From: Streptomyces albofaciens JCM 4342
Lineage (GTDB): Bacteria > Actinomycetota > Actinomycetes > Streptomycetales > Streptomycetaceae
Direction of reading: 5' to 3'
DNA: 64,000 nucleotides
Assembly: GCF_008634025.1 (NCBI RefSeq)
Contig: NZ_PDCM01000002.1
Location: forward strand, 1,178,001 to 1,242,000
Shown here piece by piece: positions 16,632-25,151 of the stretch. The notes beneath the pieces are model-generated. The model ran no database searches. It had not been told where the DNA came from and was given only the letters and a program-made list of their open reading frames with translations. The position numbers were made by a program, and so were the translations under genes. Numbering within the stretch: the first letter of the stretch is position 1; every line of letters starts with the position of its first letter.

Positions 16632-16683
16632 GTCGCTCCTTGGGAGCACGCGGGCAGGGGCGTGCGCCCGGTGTCGGACGTTC

Positions 16684-16714
16684 ACCTAACGCCCGTAAAC
16701 TTACATGCGTAACG
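16684..16714 (-). promoter_or_regulatory. P450 operon promoter with GTAA/TTAC operator
   Basis: On the minus strand TTACGC and TTAGGT (16684-16689) are spaced 17 bases like -35/-10 boxes. Between them are alternating GTAA and TTAC elements (16694-16714), for example TTAC-N4-GTAA, a TetR-style arrangement. The regulator is not next door. Confidence 0.4.
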
Positions 16715-16768
16715 CACGGGTGCGACGGCCGGGGGTGGGCGGGGCGCGCGAGCGCCGGGAGGCCCGGC

Positions 16769-19700
16769 TCAGCACACCTTCCGGTACGGCACCTCGGGGA
16801 TGTACGTCTCCCAGTCCGCGCGGGACAGCGAGCCGCCGGCACGGTGGCACACGTCGGCGACGAGCGCGTCCGGCGCGATGCGGTGGGTCGTCAGCGTGAC
16901 GTGCTGGCCCGCGGCGTACAGCGCCGTGCCGTCCCGGTTGAAGGTGAGGGCCAGGATCTTGTCGCCCGGCGTCGGCAGGGCGGAGCCGAGCGGCTGCTGG
17001 GAGGGCACGTCCCACAACTGGAGGCTGCCGTAGGCCCCGGCCACGGCGAGCGTCCTCCCGTCCGGGGAGAAGGCCAGCGCCGAGACGGCCTCGTGCCACT
17101 GCTGCTGACGGCCGCCGGTGAAAGCGGGCAACTGGCCGAACCGCCGCCGGATGTCGCCGTCCCACACGGTGACGTTGCCCGTCTCCTCCCCCACCGCGAA
17201 GGAGTTCCCGGTCGGGCTGAACGCGTACGCCGTGTCCTGCCGGGTGAGCCGGCGCGGCATCGGTGTCCCCGCGGGCAGCTTGACGATCTCCCCCCTGGTG
17301 ACGAGCAGCCGTCCGTCGGGACGCAGGGTCATGGGGGAGCCGCCGGAGACGGACAGGGACTTCTCGCGCCGCCGGCTGCCGATGTCCCACACCTGTACCG
17401 AACGGACCGAGGACGTGATCAGCCGGGAGCCGTCCGGGCTGAGGACGGCGCCCTCGGTGGGGCTGTTGTCCTGCCCGCCGGCGAAGGCGGCGAGGGTGCG
17501 GTGTCCGGGCACGTCCCGCACCGCGACCAGGCCGGGGGACAGGTCCCAGTTCCCGGCGTAGTCGCCGGTCACGCCGTAGGCCACCCGCGTGCCGTCGGCG
17601 CTGAAGGACAGCACCTCGTCCGGCTCGATCCGCAACTGGCCCTTGCGCCGGGGGGTCTGGGGCGGCAGCCGCATGTCGGTGGGGCTGTCCACGACCGCGC
17701 CGGACCGGGTGTCGCGCGTCTCGAACCGCGCCGTCGGGCCCCGGGTCCACACCAGGCCCAGGTGACGGGCGTCCGGGCTGAACGCCGCGCTCTGCGCTGC
17801 CGCCGGAGCCCACCGCGAGGTGGCGGCCGCCGTGAGGTCGAGGCTGCGCACCTGATTCGCGGCCAGGTAGCGCAGGGTGCCGCCGTCGAGGACGATGTCG
17901 GCCGGCCCGTCGGCGGACATGGCGCCCCGGAAGACCGGATGGTCCACCTGGCTGGTGCGCCACACCAGCACCTCACCGGGACTCCTGCCGATCAGGAACC
18001 TCCCGTCCCTGCTGAACGTGACGGTGCCCAAGGGGGACTGCGCGACCCTCGGCAGCTCCCGCCCCGTCGCCAGTTCCCATCTGCGGAGCCCGTCCCGGGT
18101 GACCAGCGCGAAGGTCCGGCTGTCGGGGCTGAAGCGGCCGTTCAGCGGGGTGCACGACTCCCCGGCACGCGCCCGGGACCACGGCGCGGGCAGCGGCTTC
18201 TTGTGCGGTACGTCCCACAGCTCGACCGTGCCGCCCGGCGAGCACACGGCCAGCAGCCGGTCGTCGGGGCTGATGGCCGCCACGTTCTCCCATTCACGGC
18301 CGCGCCGCGGGAACGCCGGGCGCTCGACGAGGAGATGCTGGTCCCGGGTGTCCCACACCTGGATCGTGCGCGCGGTCTGGATCAGCAGCCGGGCACCGCC
18401 GGGGCTGAACTGGACGCCCCACTGGTCCGAGGCGTCCAGGGTCCGGCCGGTCCAGCGCCGCGCGGCGACGTCCCACAGCGCCAGACGGCGGCCGGTGAGC
18501 TGGAAGACCACCAGCCGGGCGTCCGGGCTCATCGCGACCGCCGTCATGGCCCGCGTACCGGGCCCCGGGGTCGTCCTGACCTTCCGCCGGGTGCGCACGT
18601 CCCAGACGGTGAGGTGGCCGGGCGCCGCGGTGACCACGGTGCGCCCGTCCGCGCTCAGGAACGCCAGGGCGTCGCGGTCGGCCACGTCGAGGCTGTCCGC
18701 GAGGGGCTGGGTCCAGGCGCCGGTGAGCGCCGAACGGGTCTCGGCGGTCTCGGCGATCCGCCACGCGGCGACGGACAGCTGCCGCGCCTTGGCCGGCTCG
18801 GAGGCGCGCAGGCTCTCCGCGACCGCGGCCACCCGGCGCGCCGCGGCCTGCTCCTGCCGCGCCCGCCCGGCCCGGCTCTGCTGCCAGGCCAGCACGCCGG
18901 CCACCAGCGTCAGCGTCACCAGGACGGCCACCGCGCCGACGACGCCCTTGCGCCGCCGGGCCTCCCGGCGCCGGGCGGCGGCACCGGCGGCGAGGAAGTC
19001 CCGCTCCGAGGCGGTCAGGTCGGCCGGGTCGGCGAAGGCCTCTTGCGCCGCGGTCAGCTGCGTACCCCGGTACAGCGCGCCCGCGTCCCGGCCCAGCCGC
19101 TCCCAGGTACGGGCCGCCTCCGTCAGCCGGCGGTGCAGCCGCAGCCGGTCGCGGTCGGCGTCCACCCAGGACCGCAGGCGCGGCCAGGCGGTGATCAGCG
19201 CCTCGTGCGCCAGGTCGACGGTGTCCTCGTCCAGGGTGATCAGGCGGGCCCTGGCCAGGCGTTCGAGGACGACGGTGATGCCCGGCGAGGTCGCCGCGTC
19301 CAGTTCGGCGCGGTCCGCGGGCCGCCGGGTGTCGTGCGCGCCCTCGCCGGGCGTGACCAGCCGCAGCAGCGCCCAGCGGGCGAGCCGGGCCTGCTCCGGG
19401 GAGAGCTGGGTGTACAGGGTCTCGGCGGTCCGGGCGATGGCGCCCTGCACGCCGCCGACGGCCTCGTACACCTCCAGGGCCAGCGTCCGGCCGCGGCGGT
19501 GGCGCCAGGTCTCCAGCAGCGCGTGCGACAGCAGCGGCAGGCCGCCGGGCTGGTCGGCGGTCTCCTCGATGAGCCGGTCGGTCAGCGCGCGCTCGACGAT
19601 CAGGCCGTGCGCCGCGGCGGGTTTGACGATGGCCTCGCGCAGTTCGGCGGGGCTCATGGGGGTGACCGGCACGGTGGTGTGGCGCAGTGCCTCGGCCAGG

Positions 19701-20455
19701 GTGCGGTGCTGGAGGCAGTGGCCGTAGAAGTCGGCCCGCAGGCCCAGGACCACGCACAGCCGGCGCGCGGGGTCCTGGGCGTCGAGCAGCAGGTCGAGGA
19801 ACCGGGCGCGCTCAGCCGGGTCGCGGCAGAGGGTGAACACCTCCTCGAACTGGTCGATGACCAGCCAGGTGTCGCCCGGCCCGGCGGCCGCGGCGAACAG
19901 CTGCCGGTGCGTGCCGAACGGCCGGGCCCCGGGGGTGAACGTCCGGATGGCGGCCGGGCACGGGCCGTCGGCGGGAGGGCTCTGGAGACGCGGGATGAGC
20001 CCGGCGCGCAGCAGGGAGGACTTGCCGCTGCCGGACGGGCCCAGGACGGCCACCAGCCGGTGCCCGCCCGTCAGGCGCAGCAGCTCCTCGGTGAGCCGCT
20101 CGCGCCCGAAGAACTTCTCCCGGTCGCCGGGCTCGTAGCGGGCCAGCCCCTGGTACGGGCGGTCCGTGTCGCCCGGCGCCGCACGGACGAAGGTCTCCTC
20201 GGCGAGGCGGTGCCAGCGCGCCGTCCACTCCTCCACGTCGCCGCCGCACGCCTCCACGTACGCGCGGGTCACCGCGAGCGAGGGCAGCTGCTCGCCGGAG
20301 GCCGCCCGGGACAGGGTCGCCACCGAGTAGGGCACGCGTCCGGCCATGTCCCGGTAGGTGAGCGGACCGGCCTTGCGCCGCAGCTCCCGCAGGTCGACGG
20401 CGAACCGCTCCACGGGCCCCGCGTCCGGGTCCAGCGGCCTCTCCTTGCGCCCCAT
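16769..20455 (-). CDS. HTH - STAND NTPase - WD40 repeat membrane-anchored protein
   Basis: A 1228-residue multidomain protein. Residues about 10-75 are an XRE-like helix-turn-helix (LTYRDMAGRVPYSVATLSRAAS). A STAND-type NTPase follows: FGRE at about 115, Walker A GPSGSGKSS near 138-146, Walker B LVIDQFEEVF near 196. Residues about 505-525 form one membrane helix (VVGAVAVLVTLTLVAGVLAW). From about 590 to 1190 there are repeated FSPDGR...VWD units of a WD40 beta-propeller, and the tail YIPEVPYRKVC is the ending usual for this Streptomyces family. Such proteins are thought to be signal-gated switches, but ligand and output are unknown. Start 20455 has GAGGG upstream; 20482 is an alternative without one. 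Confidence 0.85.
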   Translation of the reverse strand: MGRKERPLDPDAGPVERFAVDLRELRRKAGPLTYRDMAGRVPYSVATLSRAASGEQLPSLAVTRAYVEACGGDVEEWTARWHRLAEETFVRAAPGDTDRPYQGLARYEPGDREKFFGRERLTEELLRLTGGHRLVAVLGPSGSGKSSLLRAGLIPRLQSPPADGPCPAAIRTFTPGARPFGTHRQLFAAAAGPGDTWLVIDQFEEVFTLCRDPAERARFLDLLLDAQDPARRLCVVLGLRADFYGHCLQHRTLAEALRHTTVPVTPMSPAELREAIVKPAAAHGLIVERALTDRLIEETADQPGGLPLLSHALLETWRHRRGRTLALEVYEAVGGVQGAIARTAETLYTQLSPEQARLARWALLRLVTPGEGAHDTRRPADRAELDAATSPGITVVLERLARARLITLDEDTVDLAHEALITAWPRLRSWVDADRDRLRLHRRLTEAARTWERLGRDAGALYRGTQLTAAQEAFADPADLTASERDFLAAGAAARRREARRRKGVVGAVAVLVTLTLVAGVLAWQQSRAGRARQEQAAARRVAAVAESLRASEPAKARQLSVAAWRIAETAETRSALTGAWTQPLADSLDVADRDALAFLSADGRTVVTAAPGHLTVWDVRTRRKVRTTPGPGTRAMTAVAMSPDARLVVFQLTGRRLALWDVAARRWTGRTLDASDQWGVQFSPGGARLLIQTARTIQVWDTRDQHLLVERPAFPRRGREWENVAAISPDDRLLAVCSPGGTVELWDVPHKKPLPAPWSRARAGESCTPLNGRFSPDSRTFALVTRDGLRRWELATGRELPRVAQSPLGTVTFSRDGRFLIGRSPGEVLVWRTSQVDHPVFRGAMSADGPADIVLDGGTLRYLAANQVRSLDLTAAATSRWAPAAAQSAAFSPDARHLGLVWTRGPTARFETRDTRSGAVVDSPTDMRLPPQTPRRKGQLRIEPDEVLSFSADGTRVAYGVTGDYAGNWDLSPGLVAVRDVPGHRTLAAFAGGQDNSPTEGAVLSPDGSRLITSSVRSVQVWDIGSRRREKSLSVSGGSPMTLRPDGRLLVTRGEIVKLPAGTPMPRRLTRQDTAYAFSPTGNSFAVGEETGNVTVWDGDIRRRFGQLPAFTGGRQQQWHEAVSALAFSPDGRTLAVAGAYGSLQLWDVPSQQPLGSALPTPGDKILALTFNRDGTALYAAGQHVTLTTHRIAPDALVADVCHRAGGSLSRADWETYIPEVPYRKVC

Positions 20456-20580
20456 CCGGCCCTCCCGCCCGCACGCCCGCACCCCCCGGCAGCCGTCACG
20501 TTAGGCAGCCCCCGGAGCGCCCGGCAAGGAGCTTGTCCGCCGAACCCGCGGCACCGGCCGGGAGGTCCGGCGCGGCGCCG

Positions 20581-21693
20581 TCAGCGGCGGCCGTTCATGG
20601 CGCGGCGCACCTCGTCGAGGGTGGCGTCGGCGATCGCGTTGGCGCGGGCCTCGCCCTCCCGCAGCACCTGCCGGACGTACCCGAGGTCCCGCTCGTAGGC
20701 GGCCCGGCGGGCGCGGATCGGCGCGAGGTGCTCGTTGACCGCCTCGGTGACGCGCTTCTTCAGCGCCCCGGCGCCCGCCGGGCCGATCTCGTCGGCGACC
20801 TGCCGGGGGTCGCGGTCCTCGCAGAGGGCCGCCAGCAGGACGAGGGAGGACACCTCGGGGCGGCCGGCCGGGTCGTAGGTGATGTGCCGCTCGGAGTCGG
20901 TCTTGGCGCCCTTGACCAGCCGGGCCGTCTCGTCGGCGCCGGCGGCCAGCGCGATGGCGTTGCCGCGGCTCTTGCTCATCTTCGTGCCGTCGGTGCCGAG
21001 CAGCAGCGGCGCGGCCGACAGCAGGGCCTCCGGCTCGGGGAAGACGGCGGTGCCCCTGCCGTAGCGGTCGTTGAAGCGGCGGGCGACGGTCCGGGTGACC
21101 TCCAGATGGGGCAGCTGGTCCTGGCCGACCGGGACGAGGTTCGCCTTGCAGAAGAGGATGTCGGCGGCCTGGTGGACGGGGTAGGTGAACATCAGGCCGC
21201 TGACGGCGGACTGCCGCGAGTGGGCGATCTCGTCCTTGACGGTGGGGTTGCGGTTCAGCTCGGCGACCGAGACCAGGCTGAGGAACGGCAGCAGCAGCTG
21301 GTTCAGCGCGGGCACCGCGCTGTGCGTGAAGACGGTGGCCCGGGCCGGATCGACGCCGGCGGCGAGATAGTCCAGGGCCAGGTCCTCGACGTGCCGGGGC
21401 AGCTGGTCGGCCACGTCCCGGTCGGTCAGCACCTGGTAGTCGGCGATCAGCACCATCATCTCGACCCCGAGGTCCTGGAGGCGGACCCGGTTGTGCAGGG
21501 TGCCGAAGTAGTGGCCGAGGTGCAGCCGGCCGGTCGGGCGGTCCCCGGTCAGCACCCGGAAGCGCCCCGGGTCCGCGCGGATCAGCCGCTCCAGCTCCGC
21601 GCTGCGGGCCTGCGCGACGGATGTGCCGAGCGTGTCGGCGGGAGCGGCTTCGGTGGCGAGGGTGCTCGCGGTGGCGTGCGGCGTAGGGCTCAT
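20581..21693 (-). CDS. trpS: tryptophanyl-tRNA synthetase, auxiliary (TrpRS1-like)
   Basis: A 370-residue class I synthetase that charges tRNA-Trp. The HIGH motif is HLGH in RPTGRLHLGHYFGTL, and KMSKS is intact (GTDGTKMSKSRGN). Where many TrpRS have DQHAIT after the second strand, this one has DYQVLT; a change at that histidine position is associated with indolmycin tolerance in other TrpRS. The ATG at 21693 has AGGAGA 4 bases upstream. The leader encodes a short peptide with tandem Trp codons followed by a terminator, the arrangement described for the antibiotic-resistant TrpRS1 of S. coelicolor. It is therefore probably a second, inducible copy expressed when charged tRNA-Trp falls. Confidence 0.93.
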   Translation of the reverse strand: MSPTPHATASTLATEAAPADTLGTSVAQARSAELERLIRADPGRFRVLTGDRPTGRLHLGHYFGTLHNRVRLQDLGVEMMVLIADYQVLTDRDVADQLPRHVEDLALDYLAAGVDPARATVFTHSAVPALNQLLLPFLSLVSVAELNRNPTVKDEIAHSRQSAVSGLMFTYPVHQAADILFCKANLVPVGQDQLPHLEVTRTVARRFNDRYGRGTAVFPEPEALLSAAPLLLGTDGTKMSKSRGNAIALAAGADETARLVKGAKTDSERHITYDPAGRPEVSSLVLLAALCEDRDPRQVADEIGPAGAGALKKRVTEAVNEHLAPIRARRAAYERDLGYVRQVLREGEARANAIADATLDEVRRAMNGRR

Positions 21694-21757
21694 GGTTTCT
21701 CCTGGTGGGTGAGTGCCGCCGGCAGGACGGCGGGTGCACCCCGGACCAGGGAACGCG

Positions 21758-21782
21758 AAAGGGCCGTCCATTCGAACGGCCC
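21758..21782 (-). terminator. attenuator terminator of the TrpRS leader
   Basis: Stem GGGCCGT/ACGGCCC (21776-21782 with 21761-21767), 8-base loop, followed on the minus strand by TTT (21758-21760). It lies between the leader peptide and the synthetase start. Confidence 0.8.
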
Positions 21783-21806
21783 GGTCATGCTGAGCAGTGG
21801 CCGCTC

Positions 21807-21848
21807 CTACGGGGAGCGCCACCAGGTCAGACACGACGAACGATGCAT
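21807..21848 (-). CDS. Trp leader peptide of the TrpRS attenuator
   Basis: A 13-codon ORF reading MHRSSCLTWWRSP, too short for routine gene calling. The tandem TGG codons lie at 21824-21822 and 21821-21819. Ribosome stalling there when charged tRNA-Trp is scarce would let the region downstream of the peptide fold into an antiterminator instead of the stem at 21761-21782. The -10-like TACAGT (21859-21854) ends 5 bases before the ATG, so the peptide is probably translated from a leaderless mRNA. The peptide itself has no expected function. Confidence 0.85.
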   Translation of the reverse strand: MHRSSCLTWWRSP

Positions 21849-21997
21849 GGGGCAACTGTAGCGGGTCGGGCTCCGGGCCGTCGCGGCCGGCCGGATTCCG
21901 GCCGGTCCGGGCCCGTACGGGGGCGCGGCTCGTACGACGGACCCCGTGCCGTACGACTGCCGTAAGGCGGGCCCCATGCCGTACGGCGGCTCCCGTC

Positions 21998-22624
21998 TCA
22001 GCCGTCCCGCTCCATCAGCAGGTGCAGGATCTCGTCCACATAGCGGTACAGCCGCCCGGTGTCCTTGGTGCTGGGCATGACCTGCCACAGCATGACCCGG
22101 CCGTGCACCGCGGCCCACAGCACGTACGGCGCCTCCTCGCGGGTGCCGCGCACCCGCCACCCGGCGGCCTCGCAGGCGGTGAGGGCGTCGTGCAGGCCCC
22201 GCACGAGGCGCCCCGCCGGGTGCCCGGCCAGGCGCTCCGGCTCGACGGGTGTCTGCCGGGTCTCGTACAGGAGGCGGTACTTGGCGGGGTGGTCGACGGC
22301 GTAGCGGCAGTACGCGCGCAGCTGGGCGCGGAGCAGGTCCACCGGGTCGTCGGTGCCCGCAGCGGCCGAGGCCTCCGCCATCGCCGCCCGCAGGCGCTCG
22401 TAGCTGACCTCCAGCGCGGCCCACACCAGCTCGGTCTTGTCGGCGAAGTGCCGGTAGATGCTGGGCGCGGCGACGCCCGCCTCGCGGGCCACCGCGCGCA
22501 GCGACAGCGCGTCCTCGCTGCCGACCTCTTCGAGGAGGCGCTCGGTGGCGCGCAGCAGCTCCTCCCGCAGGCGCTCGCCCTGCCCGCGCGGATTGCGGGG
22601 CCGTACGGCCGCACTCTCACCCAC
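21998..22624 (-). CDS. TetR family transcriptional regulator
   Basis: A 208-residue regulator. The N-terminal HTH is LSLRAVAREAGVAAPSIYRHFADKTELVWAAL (residues about 42-73, shown in part by VAAPSIYRHFADK), followed by an all-helical ligand domain resembling the TetR_C WHG subgroup (VLWAAVHGRVML). It binds DNA as a dimer and is released by a small hydrophobic ligand. The GTG start at 22624 is the only in-frame candidate near the HTH; a ribosome site is poor. It lies between the TrpRS leader and CapA-like gene, both on the same strand but with spacing of over 150 bases, so its target is not obvious. Confidence 0.88.
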   Translation of the reverse strand: MGESAAVRPRNPRGQGERLREELLRATERLLEEVGSEDALSLRAVAREAGVAAPSIYRHFADKTELVWAALEVSYERLRAAMAEASAAAGTDDPVDLLRAQLRAYCRYAVDHPAKYRLLYETRQTPVEPERLAGHPAGRLVRGLHDALTACEAAGWRVRGTREEAPYVLWAAVHGRVMLWQVMPSTKDTGRLYRYVDEILHLLMERDG

Positions 22625-22797
22625 CGCCGTTACGCCCCTTCCGCGTCCCGCACCGTCGTCACGTCGTCACCGTGCGCCGGGCGGAGCGGCCGCCCGGCGC
22701 GCCCGCCTCCGTCGTGCGCACGTCCGGTGCGGGCCGTACTCAGGGTTTCACATCGCGGAACCGTCCCGGGGCCGGCCGGGGTCCGGGCACCGGCTCC

Positions 22798-23958
22798 TCA
22801 GCCGCCCTCCGTCAGTCCGGCGGCGGCCGCGCCCCGGCTGAGGACCGCCTCGCGGATGCCCGCGCGTACGTCCTCGTGGCCTCCGGTGGCGGCGAGGTTG
22901 AGCATGCGCAGCGGCGGCCCGTGGGCGGAGAGCTGGGGGATGAACTCGGCCTTGGTGACCCGCCAGCGCTGCCCCTCCCCCGCGGGCGGCTCGAACCGGA
23001 AGCGGGCGATGGTGCCCCAGTTGCCGCGCGGCTTCTCCATGATCCCGGCGATCTGGTCGCCCATGCCGTAGACGACCCAGGTGCCGGCCAGCTTCTCGTA
23101 CGGCTGCGGGGTGTGCGCGTGGGTGCCGATGACCAGGTCGATGTCCGGTCGGCCGCCGGTGCGCGACGCGGTGAGCGCCTTGGCCACCTTCAGCTGCTGC
23201 GCGTCCGGCTCGGTCTGGTACTCGGTGCCCCAGTGCGGGCTGACCACGACGACGTCGGCCCCGGCCCGGCGGGCGGCCCGCGCGTCCGCGATGATCTTGT
23301 CGGCGTCGATGACGTCGACCGACCAGGGCTTGCCCTCCGGGAGCGGGACGCCGTTGGTGCCGTACGTGTACGAGAGCTGCGCCACGCGCGCCCCGCCGGG
23401 CGCCTTCAGCAGCGCGGGCCGGGCGGCCTCGGCGGCGTCCCGGGCGGAGCCGGCGTGCTTGATCCCGGCCCGGTCCAGCGTGTCGAGGGTGCGCCGGACG
23501 CCGTCGGCGCCGTCGTCGAGGGTGTGGTTGGAGGCCGTGGAGCAGGAGTCGTAGCCGGTGGCCTTGAGCGCGTCGGCCACCTGGGGCGGCGCCTTGAAGG
23601 CGGGGTAGCCGGTGAAGGGTCCGCCGTCCGGCCCGAAGGGCGTCTCCAGGTGGCAGATCGCCAGGTCGGCGCCCTCGATGACGGGTTTCACGCCGTCCAG
23701 GAGGGGCCGGTAGTCGTAGCCGTCGCCTCCGGCGTCCCGGCGCGCCGTGTCCAGTACGGAAGGGTACGAGGCGATCACGTCCCCGGAGGCGGCGAGGGTG
23801 AAGCCCGCGGAGGCCCGGTGGCCGGAGTGCTGGGGCGCGGCGGGGCCGGGGCTTCCGGGCGTCCGGGCGGCGGGCCGTCCGGCGCCCTGTTGGGCGGCGC
23901 AGCCCACGGCCAGCGATATCAGGAGGAGGACGGCGCCGTACGGTCGGTGCAGGCTCAT
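22798..23958 (-). CDS. CapA family lipoprotein (metallophosphatase fold)
   Basis: A 386-residue exported lipoprotein. The N-terminus LLLISLAVGC ends in a lipobox cysteine. The CapA fold follows: AASGDVIASY near residue 55 (metal-binding Asp), LAICHLETPF, DSCSTASNHTLDDG, VVVSPHWGTEY and IGTHAHTPQPYE. CapA-like proteins are calcineurin-like enzymes named after poly-gamma-glutamate synthesis; their true substrate is mostly unknown. ATG 23958 is preferred to 23970 because CAGGG lies just upstream. An inverted repeat CCGTaataaACGG (23984-23996) sits in the promoter region. It is monocistronic. Confidence 0.88.
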   Translation of the reverse strand: MSLHRPYGAVLLLISLAVGCAAQQGAGRPAARTPGSPGPAAPQHSGHRASAGFTLAASGDVIASYPSVLDTARRDAGGDGYDYRPLLDGVKPVIEGADLAICHLETPFGPDGGPFTGYPAFKAPPQVADALKATGYDSCSTASNHTLDDGADGVRRTLDTLDRAGIKHAGSARDAAEAARPALLKAPGGARVAQLSYTYGTNGVPLPEGKPWSVDVIDADKIIADARAARRAGADVVVVSPHWGTEYQTEPDAQQLKVAKALTASRTGGRPDIDLVIGTHAHTPQPYEKLAGTWVVYGMGDQIAGIMEKPRGNWGTIARFRFEPPAGEGQRWRVTKAEFIPQLSAHGPPLRMLNLAATGGHEDVRAGIREAVLSRGAAAAGLTEGG

Positions 23959-24158
23959 GCCCTGACGCATAACAGCACAAATGCCGTAATAAACGGATTA
24001 ACCGACTGGGAGACTCCGCTGGCCCCGCACCGTCCCCCGGCCGGAGGCGCACCGGCTCGCACGCCCGCCCGGAGCCGGGCCCGGCACCCGCCACCGGGCC
24101 CCGCCGCCCGCGGACAATCCGTTCGATCCGGGCCCCGTCGCGCCGTTACGCTGCCGGG

Positions 24159-25109
24159 ATGGCCCGACAAGCCCCGCTGAGCGCGGACCTCTTCCCCGCC
24201 GACCTCCCCATGTACGCCACCGTCGGACGCACCGCCTCCGGGCGCGCGTGGCTCGACGCCCTGCCCGCCACCGTCCGCGCCCTCCAGGAGGAGTGGGACC
24301 TACGGCTCGGCGCGCCGCTGCACGGCGGCAGCTGCTCGTGGGTCGCCCCGGTGGAGCTGCCGGACGGCGGCGCGGCGGTGCTCAAGGTGACCTGGCCGCA
24401 CCGCGAGGCCGCCGGGGAGGCCGCGGCCCTGCGCGCGTGGGACGGCGACGGCGCCGTACGGCTGCTGCGGCACGACCGGGAGCGGTACGCGCTGCTGATC
24501 GAGCGGTGCGCACCGGGCGAGGAACTGGACGACAGCGACCTCCCTCCGGACGAACGGCTGCTCCTGGCCGCCGGCCTGCTGCGCGGCCTGTGGTCCGCGC
24601 CCGCGCCGCCCGACGGCGAGCTGGAGCGGGTCGCCGACGTGTGCGGCGAGTGGGCCGACACGGTCGAGGAGCGCATGGCGCGGCTGCGGCCCGGCTACGA
24701 CCCCGGGCTGGTCCGGCTCGGCGTCCGCCTGCTGCGCGAACTCCCCGCCACCGCCACCCGCGAGGTCGTGGTGCACGGCGACTTCAACCCCGGCAACGTC
24801 CTGTCCGCCCGGCGCCGCCCGTGGCTGGCCATCGACCCCAAGCCGATGGTGGGCGACCCCGGATACGACCCGTGGCCGCTCCTGGAACAGATCGACGACC
24901 CCTTCGAGCACCCCGAGCCGCGCCCGGTCCTGCGCGACCGCTTCGCCCTGGTGGCCGACGCCCTCGGCGAGGACCCGGCCCGCCTGTCGGCCTGGGCGGC
25001 GGCGCGCACCGTGGAGAACGCCCTGTGGTGCGCCGACCACGGCGACGTGCCGGACGGGGCGGAGGAACTGGAGGTGGCGGCGGTGCTGGCGTCGTTGGCG
25101 GGGGTGTGA
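24159..25109 (+). CDS. aminoglycoside/hydroxyurea-type antibiotic kinase
   Basis: A 316-residue kinase of the APH(6)/hydroxyurea-resistance family. VVHGDFNPGNVL has the catalytic aspartate (Asp208), and AIDPKPMVGDPGYDPWPLL (Asp226) is the metal-binding segment diagnostic of streptomycin 6-kinase-like enzymes. An N-terminal lysine strand (GGAAVLKVTWPH) binds ATP. It would phosphorylate a hydroxyl of streptomycin or a related compound, but in Streptomyces such genes are common without a known antibiotic cluster. TACGCT (24147-24152) ends 6 bases before the ATG with no ribosome site, so the mRNA is probably leaderless. It overlaps no neighbour and converges on the nuclease-TerD gene. Confidence 0.88.
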   Translation: MARQAPLSADLFPADLPMYATVGRTASGRAWLDALPATVRALQEEWDLRLGAPLHGGSCSWVAPVELPDGGAAVLKVTWPHREAAGEAAALRAWDGDGAVRLLRHDRERYALLIERCAPGEELDDSDLPPDERLLLAAGLLRGLWSAPAPPDGELERVADVCGEWADTVEERMARLRPGYDPGLVRLGVRLLRELPATATREVVVHGDFNPGNVLSARRRPWLAIDPKPMVGDPGYDPWPLLEQIDDPFEHPEPRPVLRDRFALVADALGEDPARLSAWAAARTVENALWCADHGDVPDGAEELEVAAVLASLAGV

Positions 25110-25151
25110 GGGGCGCCGCCCGAACCGCGGGCGCCCCGGCCGACGCCCCTT

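Noticed and set aside
16679..16700. Possible PhoP box (GTTCACCTAAC) near the P450 promoter
   Set aside because: Only one unit matches; a PHO box needs at least two 11-base direct repeats.
16592..20698. 1368-codon open frame on the plus strand
   Set aside because: It is antisense to the HTH-STAND-WD40 gene; composition is Arg/Gly/Pro-rich with no motif, an artefact of high GC.
21905..21990. Cluster of GTACGG words next to the TrpRS leader as an operator array
   Set aside because: Spacing is irregular and TACGG words are frequent throughout the window, so there is no clear signal.
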